From Emergomyces orientalis (Eukaryota; Ascomycota; Eurotiomycetes; Onygenales; Ajellomycetaceae), in the NCBI GenBank assembly GCA_002110485.1, contig MOWL01000046.1, positions 248,001 to 312,000 on the forward strand: a stretch of 64,000 bases of DNA. The letters are read 5' to 3'. Made by a program: the position numbers and the translations under genes. Shown here one piece after another: positions 1-11,992 of the stretch. Each line of letters begins with the position of its first letter. The stretch's first letter is position 1. Below the pieces are notes generated by a model. It was given only the letters and a program-made list of their open reading frames with translations. It searched no databases and had not been told where the DNA came from.

Positions 1-1031
1 TTCGTAGAAAGGAGGGCAGCTCAATATCCCGGTCTATTTAGCATCTTAGGCCTCATCACTCATCTGTAGGGCGCGCCTTATGTCCGGCACGCACAGGGAG
101 AAAAATGTAGCCTTGTTGGTGGTGTAAAATTAAATGATGGGCGGAGGAGTGGTTGACCTTGGAGCTGATGGCGACGGAGATAAATGCCATGCTTCATGGT
201 TGTCCGAAAATAACCTTCGAACATTTGGTGAGCGAGAAAGGTTTACTCGGCGTAGCACAGTTGGCCGGGAACAGACTGACAACCGGAAGAGTCCAAGGGG
301 TCGGAAAAAAACAAAAGAAGATAGGTCATCCCTCCGTTGTTGATGATTTTGTCCGTGTGGTCTTCGAGAAAACCACGAAAATAGAAAATATATCCATCCG
401 CCTGGGGTTAGTCAATTTGCAGGAATCGTAGAAAAGGGGCTCGTCCAGTCGAAGCTCGCCCAAATTGAACCGAATGCTGCTACGCAAATAATTCGCACAA
501 CGCTCCTGAGTGCCTAAGTGGTTCGCAAAATGGAAGTTTCTGTAAAATATGAGAAGAAGAGGCCTTGGTTGCAAATATTTAACCATGGATTAAAAAAATA
601 ACCGAATACTAACCATTTTGTACTGTACTTCGTTCATATTTTATTTCGTCCCCTTTTCTACTCTGCAACACAGCCAATTGATTAGTTCATTATTTCGAAC
701 TCTCCGCACAGTCAATGTAGTTGTGGTCTATGTTCAGTTCTTCTTCGTCAATATTTTCGAAATAACCAAACTCCAACAGAAAAGCAAGAGTAGTGTAACT
801 TTACCCAATGCATGCAATCAAAGGTCCCAAGAGCAAGGAAGAAAATACAAAACCGAGAAAACCAAAGGAAAGGTGAGAGAGACATTTAACTTGAAAAACA
901 CCCACTATTATCAGCCTTGTCTCCAATCCCACTTGAGATCCACCAAAGCCAAAAACTCAACCAAGAAAAAAGTCTACCCCAATATTTCCTTTTCTAAAAA
1001 TTATATATATGTCAAATATCCACTCAAATTG
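1..1031. other. Intergenic, no gene seen
   Basis: Open frames here (for example 153-431 and 618-1319 on +) show no family motif, and the latter runs antisense into the transporter gene. The stretch probably holds the 3' UTR of the MFS gene. A GTACTGTAC palindrome lies at 620-628. Confidence 0.5.
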
Positions 1032-2522
1032 TTATCTCACGTTTTTCGAGATAACGGGGGCCTTCAAACCCCCAAAAACAACCGCGCAAACCCCCAACAT
1101 CCCCACTCCGCCTACCAAATACGCCATCTCCCTCCCCGCCCACCAAAACAGCGTGCAAAAGACAATCGGGCCCGACGCCCTCCCCGCCTGGCCCCAGCTC
1201 CTCAACCTACCCAAAAATGCTCCCCGTTCACCCTCGCCAGCCTCCAAACTGCCCAGACTATTCAAGCCGGTGACGACAGTTGCGCTGGTCACTGCCAGCA
1301 GGCATCCGGCGCCGTATAGACCTGATACAGTGGAGACACGAGATAGGAGGAAAAAGGAGAGGGTGCAGGCGACCACGCCGATGCGGACTGTGAGGAGCGG
1401 GGGGAGGCGGCGCACCAGCGTGCCTTGGAGAAGGGAAGCGAGGAGGCCCATGACGGAGAGGAGACGGCCGTTCAGGGCAGAGGGAGAGATGGAAGGATTT
1501 GTGGAGGCGTAGAGGGTGGTGGTTAGGAAGGGAAGGGAGAACTCGAGGCCGGAAAAAGGGAGGAGGAAGAGGAAGTGGGTCAGGTTGAGGAGGATTGGGG
1601 GGTTGGTGTATTTTTTTCGTGTTGCTGTGATGGTAGTGGACGATTTCTTCTCCACCTTAGTATCGTTTCCGGTCGATTTATCACCACCAGTAGTCGTAGC
1701 AGTAGTAGCAGGAGCAGGGGCAAGCACATCCTTCCGAAACTTCGCAAATCGCGGATGCGTTTCCGGCAGACAGAAGTATATATACACCGTCTCCACCACA
1801 ATAAGGAGTAACGAGCACCCCGCCGCCGTCGCGAACGGGTTATCAGCCACGGTCGTGATACCTGACAACGCCGCCCCCATGGCCGGTCCAAATGTAAACG
1901 CAACACTAAAACATGCGCCCACAAGCGCCATCGTCGCTCCCCTCTGTCCCTCATCACTAATATCCGTCGCAATGGCATTCGCAATCTGCACATTCCCCTC
2001 ACTCAGACCCCCGATAATCCGACTACCAAGAAACGTCCGGAAATCCGTCGCAGCTACCCAAAGCGCAACACTGGCGATGTTCCCAGCCATGGAGCAGAGG
2101 AGGGCTGTGCGTCGGCCGTGATTGTCGGATAGGTGGCCGATGAAGGGGGCAGCAATGGCTTGGAGGAAGGAGAAGAGGGAGCCGAGTGCGCCGCCGAGGA
2201 GGACGACGTCGTAGCGCGAGTCGATGGGGCGGGCAAAAGCATTTTTGTAGGCGTTTAGGTAGTGAAGGATGCGGTGGAGGGTGGAGGTTGGCGAAGGGTC
2301 GCGGTTTAGGTAGAAGGTTAGGAGGGAGGGGAAGAGTGGGAGGATGAAAGTGAAGGAGATCTGGGACGATTGTTGGGTTAGTTCTGGTTTTCAGCTGAGG
2401 AAAATTATCTAAAATAAAATAAAAAATCATAGAAATTTACGTACCAGGTCTAGGAGGAGGGAAATAAAGAGGACTTTGAGAATCTGCTTGCGCTGTGATG
2501 AAGATACGGTGGTTGCAGTCAT
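1032..2522 (-). CDS. MFS transporter (DHA1 / MFSD10-like)
   Basis: Two exons: 2522-2445 and 2360-1032, with an 84-bp intron (2444-2361, GTACGT...CAG) in phase 0, giving 468 aa. The start ATG opens MTATTVSSSQRKQILKV, a short cytosolic tail before helix 1. Motif A of the major facilitator superfamily is clear as GHLSDNHGRR at the loop after helix 2. A glycine-rich GGLSEGNVQIANA stretch follows, then alternating hydrophobic helices and a cytosolic linker rich in A/T/K between the two halves (near KFRKDVLAP). Length and motifs fit drug:H+ antiporter-like transporters of the plasma or vacuolar membrane, resembling the TetA/MFSD10 group. The substrate cannot be read from sequence. No secondary-metabolism genes flank it, so a general efflux role is only a guess. 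Confidence 0.85.
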
Positions 2523-4228
2523 GGCTGCGACGGGTGAGAAAGGTTTATGTCGGAGCAAAGGAAATCAGAACGGGAAAACACAAATGATGGAATGAATTCA
2601 GAGCATCTCACGAAAGAAAAAAAAATAGATAAATAGACGAATAGATGAACCCTTAGACAAAGGTGTTCACATTGAAAAAGTTCAAGCAAATTAAGAAGCA
2701 GACTGCGCGGCATGAAACACAACAGAAACATTGAATTGTATAGCTGAAACTCGGAGATGTCGTCACAGTCAGCCTCAGGACACGTGGTGGTGCACAACCC
2801 TAATTGATTTATGCTTAAGCTTAAATGCATGTATGTATAGTATCATAACATTGGACCCTTGATGGATATTTTATCACTTGGTCGGAATTGTGTAGCTGCA
2901 GAAAAGAACAGGCCATTTATACAAGCCTCGAGCCCACGTAGGACTCTTGAATGTCCCCAGACAGATCAATATGTGCAATGCTCATACATTCTTTCCATAT
3001 ACAATAAACACACATACATCAACATCACTTAAAAATGAATATTCATGATAATAATACAAATAATAATAATAAGTGAAATAAAAGTAGCTTCCTGAACCAA
3101 ATTCGCATTATCTCCTGGTATATCAAGATCAATCCCGCTTGCAACTCAAATGCCATGAGCCTGCACTAGCTACAAAAAACATATAACCCCGAAAGGGGGT
3201 AGAGGAGGAAACAAAAAAAAAGAAGTCGTAATGGTGCCGTATGTGCCAAATCCCAAATAAAAAACAAACACCCTAGAACCAAACGAAACCCCCCCCGCCC
3301 TTCCATTTCACAAGCTTTTGTTCCGGCTAAGAAGGAAAGAAACGAAGAAGGAATATAAAAAGGGAAGGGGGGAGGATAAATATCCATCACACGCGACACC
3401 TGTCGTCAAATTCGTCCCACACCACACACCTCGCAAAGGTTTAGGAAGCAAAGAGGTGAAGAAAAAGAAGGAGTAGATAAAACTACAGAGGATTATTTTT
3501 TGAAAGAAACAAGAGAAAGGAGAATAAAAAGGACGAAAATAAGAGGTGTGGACAGCTGAGAAGATAACCGATAGCAAGTAGGTGACGCTGTGGGAAAAAA
3601 AAAAGGTAAGAAAAAAGATCCCCCGGAGTATGAGAAGAGCAAATAAAAACATAATGCACGCTTTAAAAACTTAAAATAAATTTTTTTTTCTGGGAGAATA
3701 ATAGATCGCAAGAGCCTATTACTTTTTTCAATCTTTTACTACTCCACCACTGGTGGTACGAATGAGCCATGCTAGCGGGGTAGGTAGAGAGGAGGGAGAT
3801 AATTGTGAGAGATTTGGGGGCGGAGGTTGCTTCTTTTCCTTTTCCTATCCCTTTCTTTCCTGTTCTTTTTATTTTTTTTTATCATTCGTCTTTCAGTCTC
3901 GTTTCGTTGTCTTCGTGAATAAAGTGTGTATATGAGGTGGGTTTTGTGTGTTCTCTTTGCCCTATTGCGATGAGAAAGGGGGAGAGTAGAGAGGGAGAAT
4001 GACAAGAGGTGACAGTGAGGTGGATATATAAAAAAAAATAACACAAAAAAGAGGTGACCTGGGGAAATTCGAGAACTTGTATGGTAGAGAAATGCGGCGC
4101 AATGCATGTCAAAGCAAAGGGGGCATGGGGAAGGAAAGATCGAGGCACAAAGATGATCAAGCGGCTTGTTCGCAGTCCCCTAAGGGTAGGGGAGGAAAGC
4201 TTTCCCGCACAAAAGCTCCCTATGGAAC
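2523..4228. other. Intergenic: MFS promoter and YAG7-like 3' UTR
   Basis: No coding region recognised. Both flanking genes are on the minus strand, so this holds the MFS upstream region (with a CACGTG at 2781-2786) and the downstream region of the YAG7-like gene. Long purine-rich runs on + (3200-3720, 3960-4060) are pyrimidine tracts on the transcribed strand. Confidence 0.5.
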
Positions 4229-5896
4229 TTATGCAGTGTGCTCTACAGCAGCAGGGGCGGTATGGGGCGGTGGTGGACCCTGGGCGTTATTATACCCGCC
4301 ACGGCCACGGCCACGGTATTCTCCACCACGACCACGACCGCGCCCACGATATTCACCGCGATCGCCACGGAAGCCTCCGCGTCCCCTGAATCCCTCACCA
4401 CGAGGTCCACCACGGCCACGGAAGCCTCTGCCGCGTCCACTGTTTTGCCTAGTGTGGTGACTGACGACTGGCTTGAAACCGTCATTTGGCTCTGGAGTAG
4501 CTCCACCTGTGACGGGGTTTGGTGCTGGAATATCTTCAGCCCAGCTACCGGAAGTTGGGAGTATTAGTGGCACACCTTGTTGTGTTGATGTACCTTCTAC
4601 ATCAGCTTTCTCGACTTCGACCCACCCCTCAGCAGTGGTAGAAGCGGACATGTTCGATCCTTGGTTATCCCATTTCAATTGAGCTACGGGGTTGGCGGCT
4701 TCGTTGCTAACAGCGGATTGGCTGGGGGGAGAAGAGATTTCTTCTGGGTGTGGAGTTCCAGAAATTGAGAAACCATTGGTGGTGGGGGCTTGTTGAGCAG
4801 CCAAAGAGGAGTCTTGGAGTTCAGTCATACCCGCGTTGGCCATGGTAGGGTCGGCGACAGTATTCGTTTCAGCAGCAGATATCGATTCAGTAGTCTGGGT
4901 CTCTTCAGTCCATCCTTCGGTAGCGGGAGGTATGTAGTCAAGCGAGGCTTGTTTGACTCTTGAGTCTATTTCCTCATTGCATTAGCATAGCAACATACAA
5001 TTGCCGCATTTTAGGAAGATACTCACACGGCACGTCGAGAGGCTCCGCATCAACGCTTGGAACAATGTCGTCCGCGCCATTGATCAGCTTAACCATAGCG
5101 CTGACAGCCTCTTCAGTTCCCCCATAGACCTGGAACAGCGCACCTTCAAAGGCACGGCTGTCACTTGAAGTCTCGTCTCCAGAACGTCTCATGGCCGCAG
5201 CAGCGCGCAGAAATTGGCTAAGCACCAACAGCCTTGCTTCGAATTCTTTTTCAGCAGACTCCAGTGTCTCCGCCACTACTTTTTCTTTGAGGGCTTCCAA
5301 ATCATCCTTGTGTGCTTTTTCTATCTCAATCTTCTGGCTGGCAAGGCGGTTTTCATAGTATTGCCCATATTGTTTGTACTGGTTTATTTGTTCTTCAATT
5401 TGGGATACGACGGCTTGGAGGGCAGGTTTCTTCAAAGCCTGGGCTTTTTGATCTGCATTGATCTTCTTCTCTGCAACCAGTTCATCGAGAGACTTGTTTG
5501 GGTTTTCCGCAATGATACTATCCACTTTGGAGGTGGCATTCTAGAGAGATACGCCGATTAGCCACACAACCAGCAATAAGTACGAGGAAAAACACATACC
5601 AATTTCTTGACGGCATTTCGATGGCTCCTATATCAATGAAAATAAATCAGTTCTCTATCAAGAAAATCTCTTTTTTTCAGAAAGAATGCGAAGATGTACT
5701 TATGCAAATCCTTCACAAAGGCGGGTTCATGGGCACCAGCCACCCCATTTGGAGCAGATTCTGTCGTAGGGGTCCCAGGATTTTGAGAATCCACCACTGC
5801 TCCAGAGACACTGGAAGAGTTCTCGCCTTTGGCACGCTTCTTCTTGGCTGCCTTGGCCTCGGATTGCGGGGGCGGGTGGGTTACAGAAGAAGACAT
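4229..5896 (-). CDS. YAG7-like RGG-tail protein
   Basis: Four exons: 5896-5700, 5627-5600 (28 bp), 5540-5027 and 4965-4229; introns of 72, 59 and 61 bp; 491 aa. The joined frame reads KDLHKSHRNAVKKLNATSKV across the first two junctions, which supports the tiny exon. The N terminus is Lys/Ala-rich. The middle (about 75-245) is a charged helical region likely to form a coiled coil. The last about 65 residues carry RGR/RGG repeats (GRGRGFRGRGG, RGRGRGRGGEYRGRG), typical of RNA-binding tails that are arginine-methylated. I recognise the family as the uncharacterised ascomycete YAG7-like proteins (S. pombe C12G12.07c type); a role in mRNP or ribosome-associated biology is inference from the RGG tail. 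An alternative 3' acceptor for the third intron (4974) would create an immediate TGA, so AATAG/4965 was chosen. Confidence 0.8.
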
Positions 5897-6654
5897 AGCT
5901 AGATGGGGTACCGAGTGTGTCGTGTGACGGGGGAAGGAAAACTGAAGAGGTTTCCAACAGGCGCAAGATCTAAAAGGAAGTGTCACGGCAGACGCGTAAA
6001 AGTCTATCTGGATCAGTAGTAGTAACGAAATGGAGTTAGATAGAATGGAAGGGAGTTGATGTTGTAGCTTTGCGCGTGGTGGTGGTGAGAGCTTTGTTGT
6101 GGTGGAGGAGAGAGAAGTTTTGTGGAGAGAGCTTTTTGGTCAGTTTAGTCACTGACAGAATGCGGCAGAATCTGATCGGCGGTCAGGCCAAAGTGTTGCC
6201 CAACGCGCGGGACATGCAGATGGACAGATCGATTCTGTCTTTTGACGGGTAGATGCAATTCCATTTGATTATTTACTTTGCTTATAATAATTAATGCTGC
6301 ATCGGTATCTGATTTTTTTCTCGTCTTTCGAGAACTACTATCCCACTTTAGTATGTGGAAATACCCTACGGAGGCAGCAGGGGGGGAAAGCGATTACAAA
6401 TAGGGTGAGGCGCCTAGAATACCATATTTAAAACAACGCGCTCAATAAATCTCTGTATAATGAAGGACTGTGTTGAAGATCAGATAAATCCAGTAACATC
6501 CATTCCACTCAGGGGAGGTATAATGTAAAACGACAAAACGCCCCAGACACCCCATAAGAGCCCCAACGCCGCTCAAACGCCATCCATTTGTATTTGCCCA
6601 TTTCCGCAGCCAAAGTGATTTCGAGAAGTATGAAATACCGCGTCTAAGACGTAT
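5897..6654. other. Intergenic: YAG7-like promoter
   Basis: Upstream region of the YAG7-like gene and 3' flank of the CENP-W gene. No coding signal recognised. Confidence 0.5.
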
Positions 6655-7154
6655 TTATCCTTTGAACTTCCGTAATGTACCCTGAACAACCAAACAGCAC
6701 CTCATGTTAGCCTGGCTCAAGTACCTACCTATCTGATACGGACAGGAGCCAAAACTAACCTCTGTCACTTTCCGGATGCTTCTGGCTGAGATAACCTTCT
6801 CCCCACCTCTTCTCGAACGGATGGAGGCCTCGCGCATTAGTCTGTAAAATATCAATCTCATAAGCAATAATCATGATCACCTATTGAGAAAGCAAATTCG
6901 ACTTAGAGCAAGGGTGGAGAGTCCTACTCTTGTATGAAGAGCATGTAGTCTAAGAATACCTAAATTAACCAAGTAATATTAGTCACGGCATTAAAACGGG
7001 ACCTGAAGGATATGTAGATGTGTATATGTGTGCGTGTGTTGCAATGGATTGGACGAACCAAGATATCTGCATTTTTGGAAATATTGCGCCTTGAATGGGC
7101 TTTAACGATGCGCTTGACAGTTGCGCGGGGATACAACTTGGGAGTGACAACCAT
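6655..7154 (-). CDS. CENP-W: CENP-W (Wip1-like) kinetochore histone-fold protein
   Basis: Small four-exon gene: 7154-7059, 6959-6928 (32 bp), 6841-6760 (82 bp) and 6681-6655 (27 bp); 78 aa. Splicing gives a clean histone fold: PRATVKRIVKAHSRRNISKN (helix 1), VFLDYMLFIQE (helix 2), REASIRSRRGGEKVISARSI and RKVTEGTLRKFKG (helix 3 to the end). CENP-W pairs with CENP-T in the CCAN complex at centromeres; the conserved basic surface binds DNA. All junctions keep frame and the last exon restores the typical LRKFKG ending, so the model is strong despite donors GTTCGT and GTAGGA. The gene is head to head with the VTC gene, with 683 bp between start codons. Confidence 0.85.
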
Positions 7155-7344
7155 AGTCAATGCAGGGAAAAAGCAGAATGCCAACAGTTTTTCTCTATCT
7201 CCTTGTTTAATCACAGTGACAAGGGCACAGTATCATTATAAGCAGAAGCATTCAGAGATTTCATTCTTGTTATTGTCAATGTTCAATCATCCCGCGGTGT
7301 TTTTTCTTTTTCGTCTTTGTTTACTCCACGCCAAGACATATAAT

Positions 7345-7350
7345 CACGTG
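7345..7350. promoter_or_regulatory. CACGTG, candidate Pho4/NUC-1-type site
   Basis: Perfect CACGTG E-box 488 bp upstream of the VTC start codon, in the shared CENP-W/VTC promoter. In yeast and Neurospora, bHLH phosphate regulators (Pho4, NUC-1) bind CACGTG and yeast VTC genes belong to the PHO regulon. Functional use here is inferred. Confidence 0.4.
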
Positions 7351-7375
7351 GCAAAATATAAGTTACACTTCGGGC

Positions 7376-7383
7376 TGACGTCA
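7376..7383. promoter_or_regulatory. TGACGTCA, candidate CRE/ATF site
   Basis: Perfect eight-base palindrome matching the ATF/CREB bZIP consensus, 26 bp downstream of the CACGTG. It could serve either divergent gene. Confidence 0.4.
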
Positions 7384-7837
7384 TCATGGATAAAATATAA
7401 TCCGAGAGAAATACCACTAGTCCTAATTTGGAACAATTATGTGGGATGGGCAGATCCTGACCTCTGATTGGCTGAACATGGATCCGCCACTTGCAGCCTC
7501 ATGTTTTTTTGTTCAAATTACCTAATTCAGTATATCAAAACTCATTGGCAACAGAACAAGGACAAGGACAAAGAGACTCTGCAATTGGTGCTGTGTCGAG
7601 AGGAAACCTTTTGGAAGCTGAGTCTGGTTGTGTATAGAACAACCATCGGCTGTGCTGGGGCTTTCATGTGCCAACCCCTGTTGCATGCTAACTAGCAGAT
7701 CAATTGCTTGAGATTGAGCTCAGCTCGCTGTATCGCATATTGAACAACCACACCTTTTCCCACCCTCTGCTGTACGATTACATATACGACCACAGCTCCC
7801 AAAACGCATCACTCTTCCATTCCCCGGAGCCGCCACC

Positions 7838-10366
7838 ATGCGTTTCGGTCTCACCCTCAGAAAATCCATCTACCCGCCATGGAAGGACCATTACATCGAC
7901 TACAAAAAGCTAAAACAGCTCCTGCGCGAACATGAAACAAAGGACGGCTCGCAGGATGGAAGTGATGATGAAGGCCCCGAATGGACAGACCAGGATGAAG
8001 AAAACTTCGTGCAGGAACTGATCAATGTCCAGCTCGACAAGGTCAATGCATTCCAAGTCAACACCTACAAGCAGCTGCGGGACCGTACCTCAGACTGTGA
8101 GGCCAAGCTAGAGCCTTTGGTTGTCAAGGAAGACGGTTCTCATCCGGTGGAAGATGCAGATCAGAGGAGGGAGATCGCTGAGAGCGCCATGAATGATCTT
8201 GACGCGATTACCAAGGAGGTCAGCGAGTTAGAGAAGTACAGCCGCATCAATTTCACCGGGTTTCTAAAAGCGGCGAAGAAACATGACCGGAAACGAGGTA
8301 CTCGTTATAAGGTAAGGCCGCTGCTTCAGGTGCGATTGTCCCAGCTGCCGTTTAATTCGGAGGACTATTCCCCGCTCCTCTACCGGTTGTCGACCATGTA
8401 CTCCTTCATCCGACAAAATCTGGGCCAGCGCCTCCCTGAACTATCTACTGAAGGAGGCCCCGCTGTGGACGTGCACTTGGGACAGGATGCATATACCTCT
8501 CATAAATTTTGGGTACATATGGACAATGTACTGGAAGTGAAAACGTACATTCTCCGTCGTCTGCCTGTGTTGGTTTACAACCCCAGCGTTTCTGCCAAGG
8601 ACCTTCATATAACCCATAAGGATCCAACGATTACCTCTCTGTATTTCGATGGCCCCAAATTTGAGCTGTATAACCAGAAAGTTGCCAAAGCCCCCGGTGC
8701 TAGCTCTTTGCGGCTCCGTTGGACTGGCCAACTAAAAGACCGACCAGAGATTTTCTTGGAAAAAAAAGCAATGAGTGACGGCGATAGTAGCAAGGAAGTC
8801 AGAGTCCGCCTCAAGGAGAAACATATCAAACCTTTTTTAAAGGGGGAATACAAAATGGAAAAGATCATTAACAGGATGGAAAACCGTGATGTTCCGGTTT
8901 CGGACAATGCAGAGGTTCTGAAAAAGGATATCGAGGAAATCCAGTCCTTTATTAGAGAGAAGAAGCTCGACCCCGTTCTCCGAGCTACTTATACTAGAAC
9001 TGCATTCCAAATTCCAGGCGATGATAAGGTTAGGATATCCCTCGATACTGACCTAGCTCTAATCAGGGAGGATTCGCTGGATTTGGAACGCCCCTGCCGG
9101 GATCCTGATAATTGGCATCGCACAGATATTGATGATAGAGAGATGGAGTTTCCATTTTTGGAAATTCGCCCTGGCGAAATCTCTCGATTCCCTTATGCCC
9201 TGCTGGAAATTAAAGTCCGAGGAGGTAGCCTACGGAGGGCAAACAAAGAATGGCTGCTCGATTTGATGTCGTCCCATCTCGTCAAGGATGCCCCTCGATT
9301 CTCCAAATTTGTCCACGGTGTCGCAGAACTATTCGAGGACCACGTTAACAGCTTCCCCTTCTGGCTCAGTGAGCTGGACACAGACATCCGTCGAGACCCA
9401 GAAATCGCATTTCAGGAGGAACAGGAACGAATCGCGAAACAAGCAGAAGATGAACTTGCAGTAGGAAGCTTCCTGGGGACAGGGATTCGCCACAGCCCCT
9501 CAACCCGACCCATGATCGGATCACCTGTCCACAGGGTATTTTCCGTCGAATCCACCCCAGCAGAAATCTCACGGCCAGTGGACAGTACCCGACCCCTCTC
9601 ATCCGGGTCCCAACCAATCCCCATCCCAGAACCAGGAAGACCATCCTCTTCCCCCTCCCCACCGCCCTCGCGCCCCTCAGGTTTACTCTCCTTCATCCCG
9701 CGCACCATGTCCCGCTATGCCGCAGCGCACAGACAGCCTTCTTCATCCCCACTACCACCCGGCGTCCGCGCCCCACGAACCTGGATCAAGGATTCCGGCC
9801 CCGTCCGCGTCGAAGCAAAAGTTTGGCTCGCCAACCAGCGTACCTTCATAAAATGGCAGCACATATGCGTATTGCTTGCCACGCTCTCGCTGGGCCTGTA
9901 TAACGCCGCCGATGTAAATAATACCATCGCGCGATCGCTGGCGATTGTGTACACGTGCTTTGCGGTCTTTGCGGGTGGGTGGGGTTGGTGGATGTATGTG
10001 ACGCGGGCGCGGTGGATTCGGGAGCGCAGCGGGCGGGATTTCGATAATGTGGCTGGGCCGATGGTTGTGTGTTTGGGACTTGCTGTTGCGCTTGTGTTGA
10101 ATTTCTGGTTCAAGGTATGTGTTTCTTCTTTTGGATTGTTTCTCCATCGACTATATGTCCGATTTCATTGCGGATGAGCCCTTGCATGGACTCTTAACTG
10201 ACTATTCTAATCAACGCAGTACACTGCGACGGTATGGAATGTCGACGACCCTGCTTTTCCTCAAGGCTCTACTACCTCCACTGCAAACGTTACCACACAG
10301 GATGTAGAGGGTGCGTGGAAGCTCGTTAACCAAGCTGCTGCTGCGGCTGCTCGAGGGGTGATATGA
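7838..10366 (+). CDS. VTC2/VTC3: Vacuolar transporter chaperone subunit, Vtc2/Vtc3 type
   Basis: Exons 7838-10114 and 10220-10366, intron 105 bp with a TTCTAATC branch site; 807 aa. The start has a strong context (CCGCCACCATG). An N-terminal SPX domain (1 to about 155; MRFGLTLRKSIYPPWKDHYI, Lys-rich AAKKHDRKRG) senses inositol pyrophosphate. The central VTC domain keeps basic residues of the polyphosphate-polymerase tunnel: LRLRW near 291-295, EKK, RTAFQ, LEIK. Wording such as RWTGQLKDRPEIFLEKK and LPPGVRAPRTW before a GPVRVEAKVWLANQRTF segment follows yeast Vtc2/Vtc3 rather than Vtc4. A Pro/Ser-rich linker (about 555-645) leads to three C-terminal membrane helices (about 665-765). The complex makes polyphosphate from ATP and moves it into the vacuole. 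Vtc2/3 subunits are considered regulatory; whether this one is catalytic is not decidable here. Confidence 0.93.
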
Positions 10367-11992
10367 ACCATGACGCATGAACTTGAGTGTTAGGAATTGA
10401 CGCCACAGACCAGGATAAATATGGATGAAATAAGCACAGTGGAGATTGATGAAAATGAAACTGGAAACAGAAATGAGTTGTGTATATACATTGATACGAA
10501 ATTTATATTTGTATATGCCTGGATAATGTACTGTACAGTAGGTAGGTAAGAAGGTGTAGTATCTAAATACGTATGAAGAGGACGAAGTGTGATGAGATTT
10601 TTAGTATTTTTGTTATACTTATTATACTTTTATGCTATTGGATGTATATTCATCAGCTATTTATGCAGTTCTATATCAATAAATGAATGAATGAATGACT
10701 CTTTGCATTGAAATTTATTCTGCTTTTTCATTTTTGTGAAACAAGAGAGGTGAGAAGACATCTCACTCATCTACTGATTCAATGTATGATTTGCATGTTC
10801 ATGTAAGAGTGAGGTGAGATGAATAATACGATGACAAAATAAGGGAAAGGAACTTCTTCTTTCCTTGTAATAAGAAAAAAATTATAGAAACAAGCAAGGA
10901 ACTGTTAAAAAACCAGATGTTTAACAAAAAGAAGAAGAAATGGAGAAAGCCATGATATCAGAAACAATAGCAAAAACAACATACATCTACACATACACCC
11001 ACACCTACACATGCATACCAACACTCTTGAACACACTTTTGTACATAGAGAGGGTGGGGGGAGAAGAAAGAGGAAAAGATGAATGTATGAATAAAGATCA
11101 CACCAAGCACCCATTCTAGAATGAATAAAAGAAGAAGAAAATAAGAGGGAATGAACCAGGACGATGAAACCGGAAACCGTAAACACAAAAGGAAAAAAAT
11201 GAAAAGGAAAAATGAAATAAAAGAAGATCCAACAAAGCCGAAATGAAACATAAGTGACAAACAGGGAAGATTTTCATTAGAAACTGCCTCCTCACCTCCT
11301 TTCGCCCCTTTCGAATTCCCAGCGGTAATTCACTTTGAAAGTTTGTGGTTACTCCTTCGTCTCATTCCATAGGTAGAAGAAAAAAAGCGAATCTCCATGA
11401 AAAACGAATTAAAGAGAAATCAAATAAAACATGTCATATATACAGACCCAACCAAACTCCAATCACCATGATGAAAACGCCGTGCAAGCGCTGCATAAAA
11501 AGTTTAAAAAAAATTTAGGAAAAAATAATAAAAAGTTTGTCTATCTGAGAAAATACCGTGAGTCAGGGAGAGTGGACAGGAAAAGGAAGCAAAATGTTGA
11601 GGTTGAGGGGAGCCCCGGTGGGAAGGTGGTCGAAGTGGTGCATCCATCTCAAAGTTAAATCAATATCTTCTTATTTCTCAAGGTACGGGATGACGTAATG
11701 GGGGAAAGGAAATGAATAGAAAGATGCGCCAAGTAGGAAACTGGAATATTAAAAAGGGGTAAATCTTGCCGGGGAAATTGGCTGAGCTGAGTTTTGCCTC
11801 GTGTGAAATTGTCGGTCCAGCCGTAACCTGGGGCGCCAGAAAAGTGGAAGGAAAATATAAATATGAAGGAGCTGGGAGTTTGTCTGTCGAAATGGTACCC
11901 GAGCTTGCTATGTGGCGGGGGAGGTGCAGGTATGAATAGCCCCGGGTGTCCGAATATTGGTGAGAAACAAGAAGGGAGAAGCACCGGTTTAT
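10367..11992. other. Intergenic between convergent genes
   Basis: 3' flanks of the VTC and PFK-2 genes. AT-rich, with an AATG tandem run at 10682-10699, a GTACTGTACAGTA palindrome at 10528-10540 and purine-rich tracts (10860-11280). The 75-codon frame at 11431-11658 looks like low-complexity Lys-rich sequence and I do not call it. Confidence 0.5.

Noticed and set aside
618..1319. 233-codon + frame near the left end
   Set aside because: Low-complexity Lys/Pro sequence; its second half is antisense to the MFS coding exon.
1516..2121. 201-codon + frame
   Set aside because: Lies wholly antisense to the MFS exon, which carries motif A in the other strand.
2781..2786. CACGTG upstream of the MFS gene as a phosphate site
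   Set aside because: A single six-base match without functional link to phosphate; chance is likely.
11431..11658. 75-codon Lys-rich + frame
   Set aside because: Low-complexity A/G-rich DNA in a 3' flank between convergent genes.
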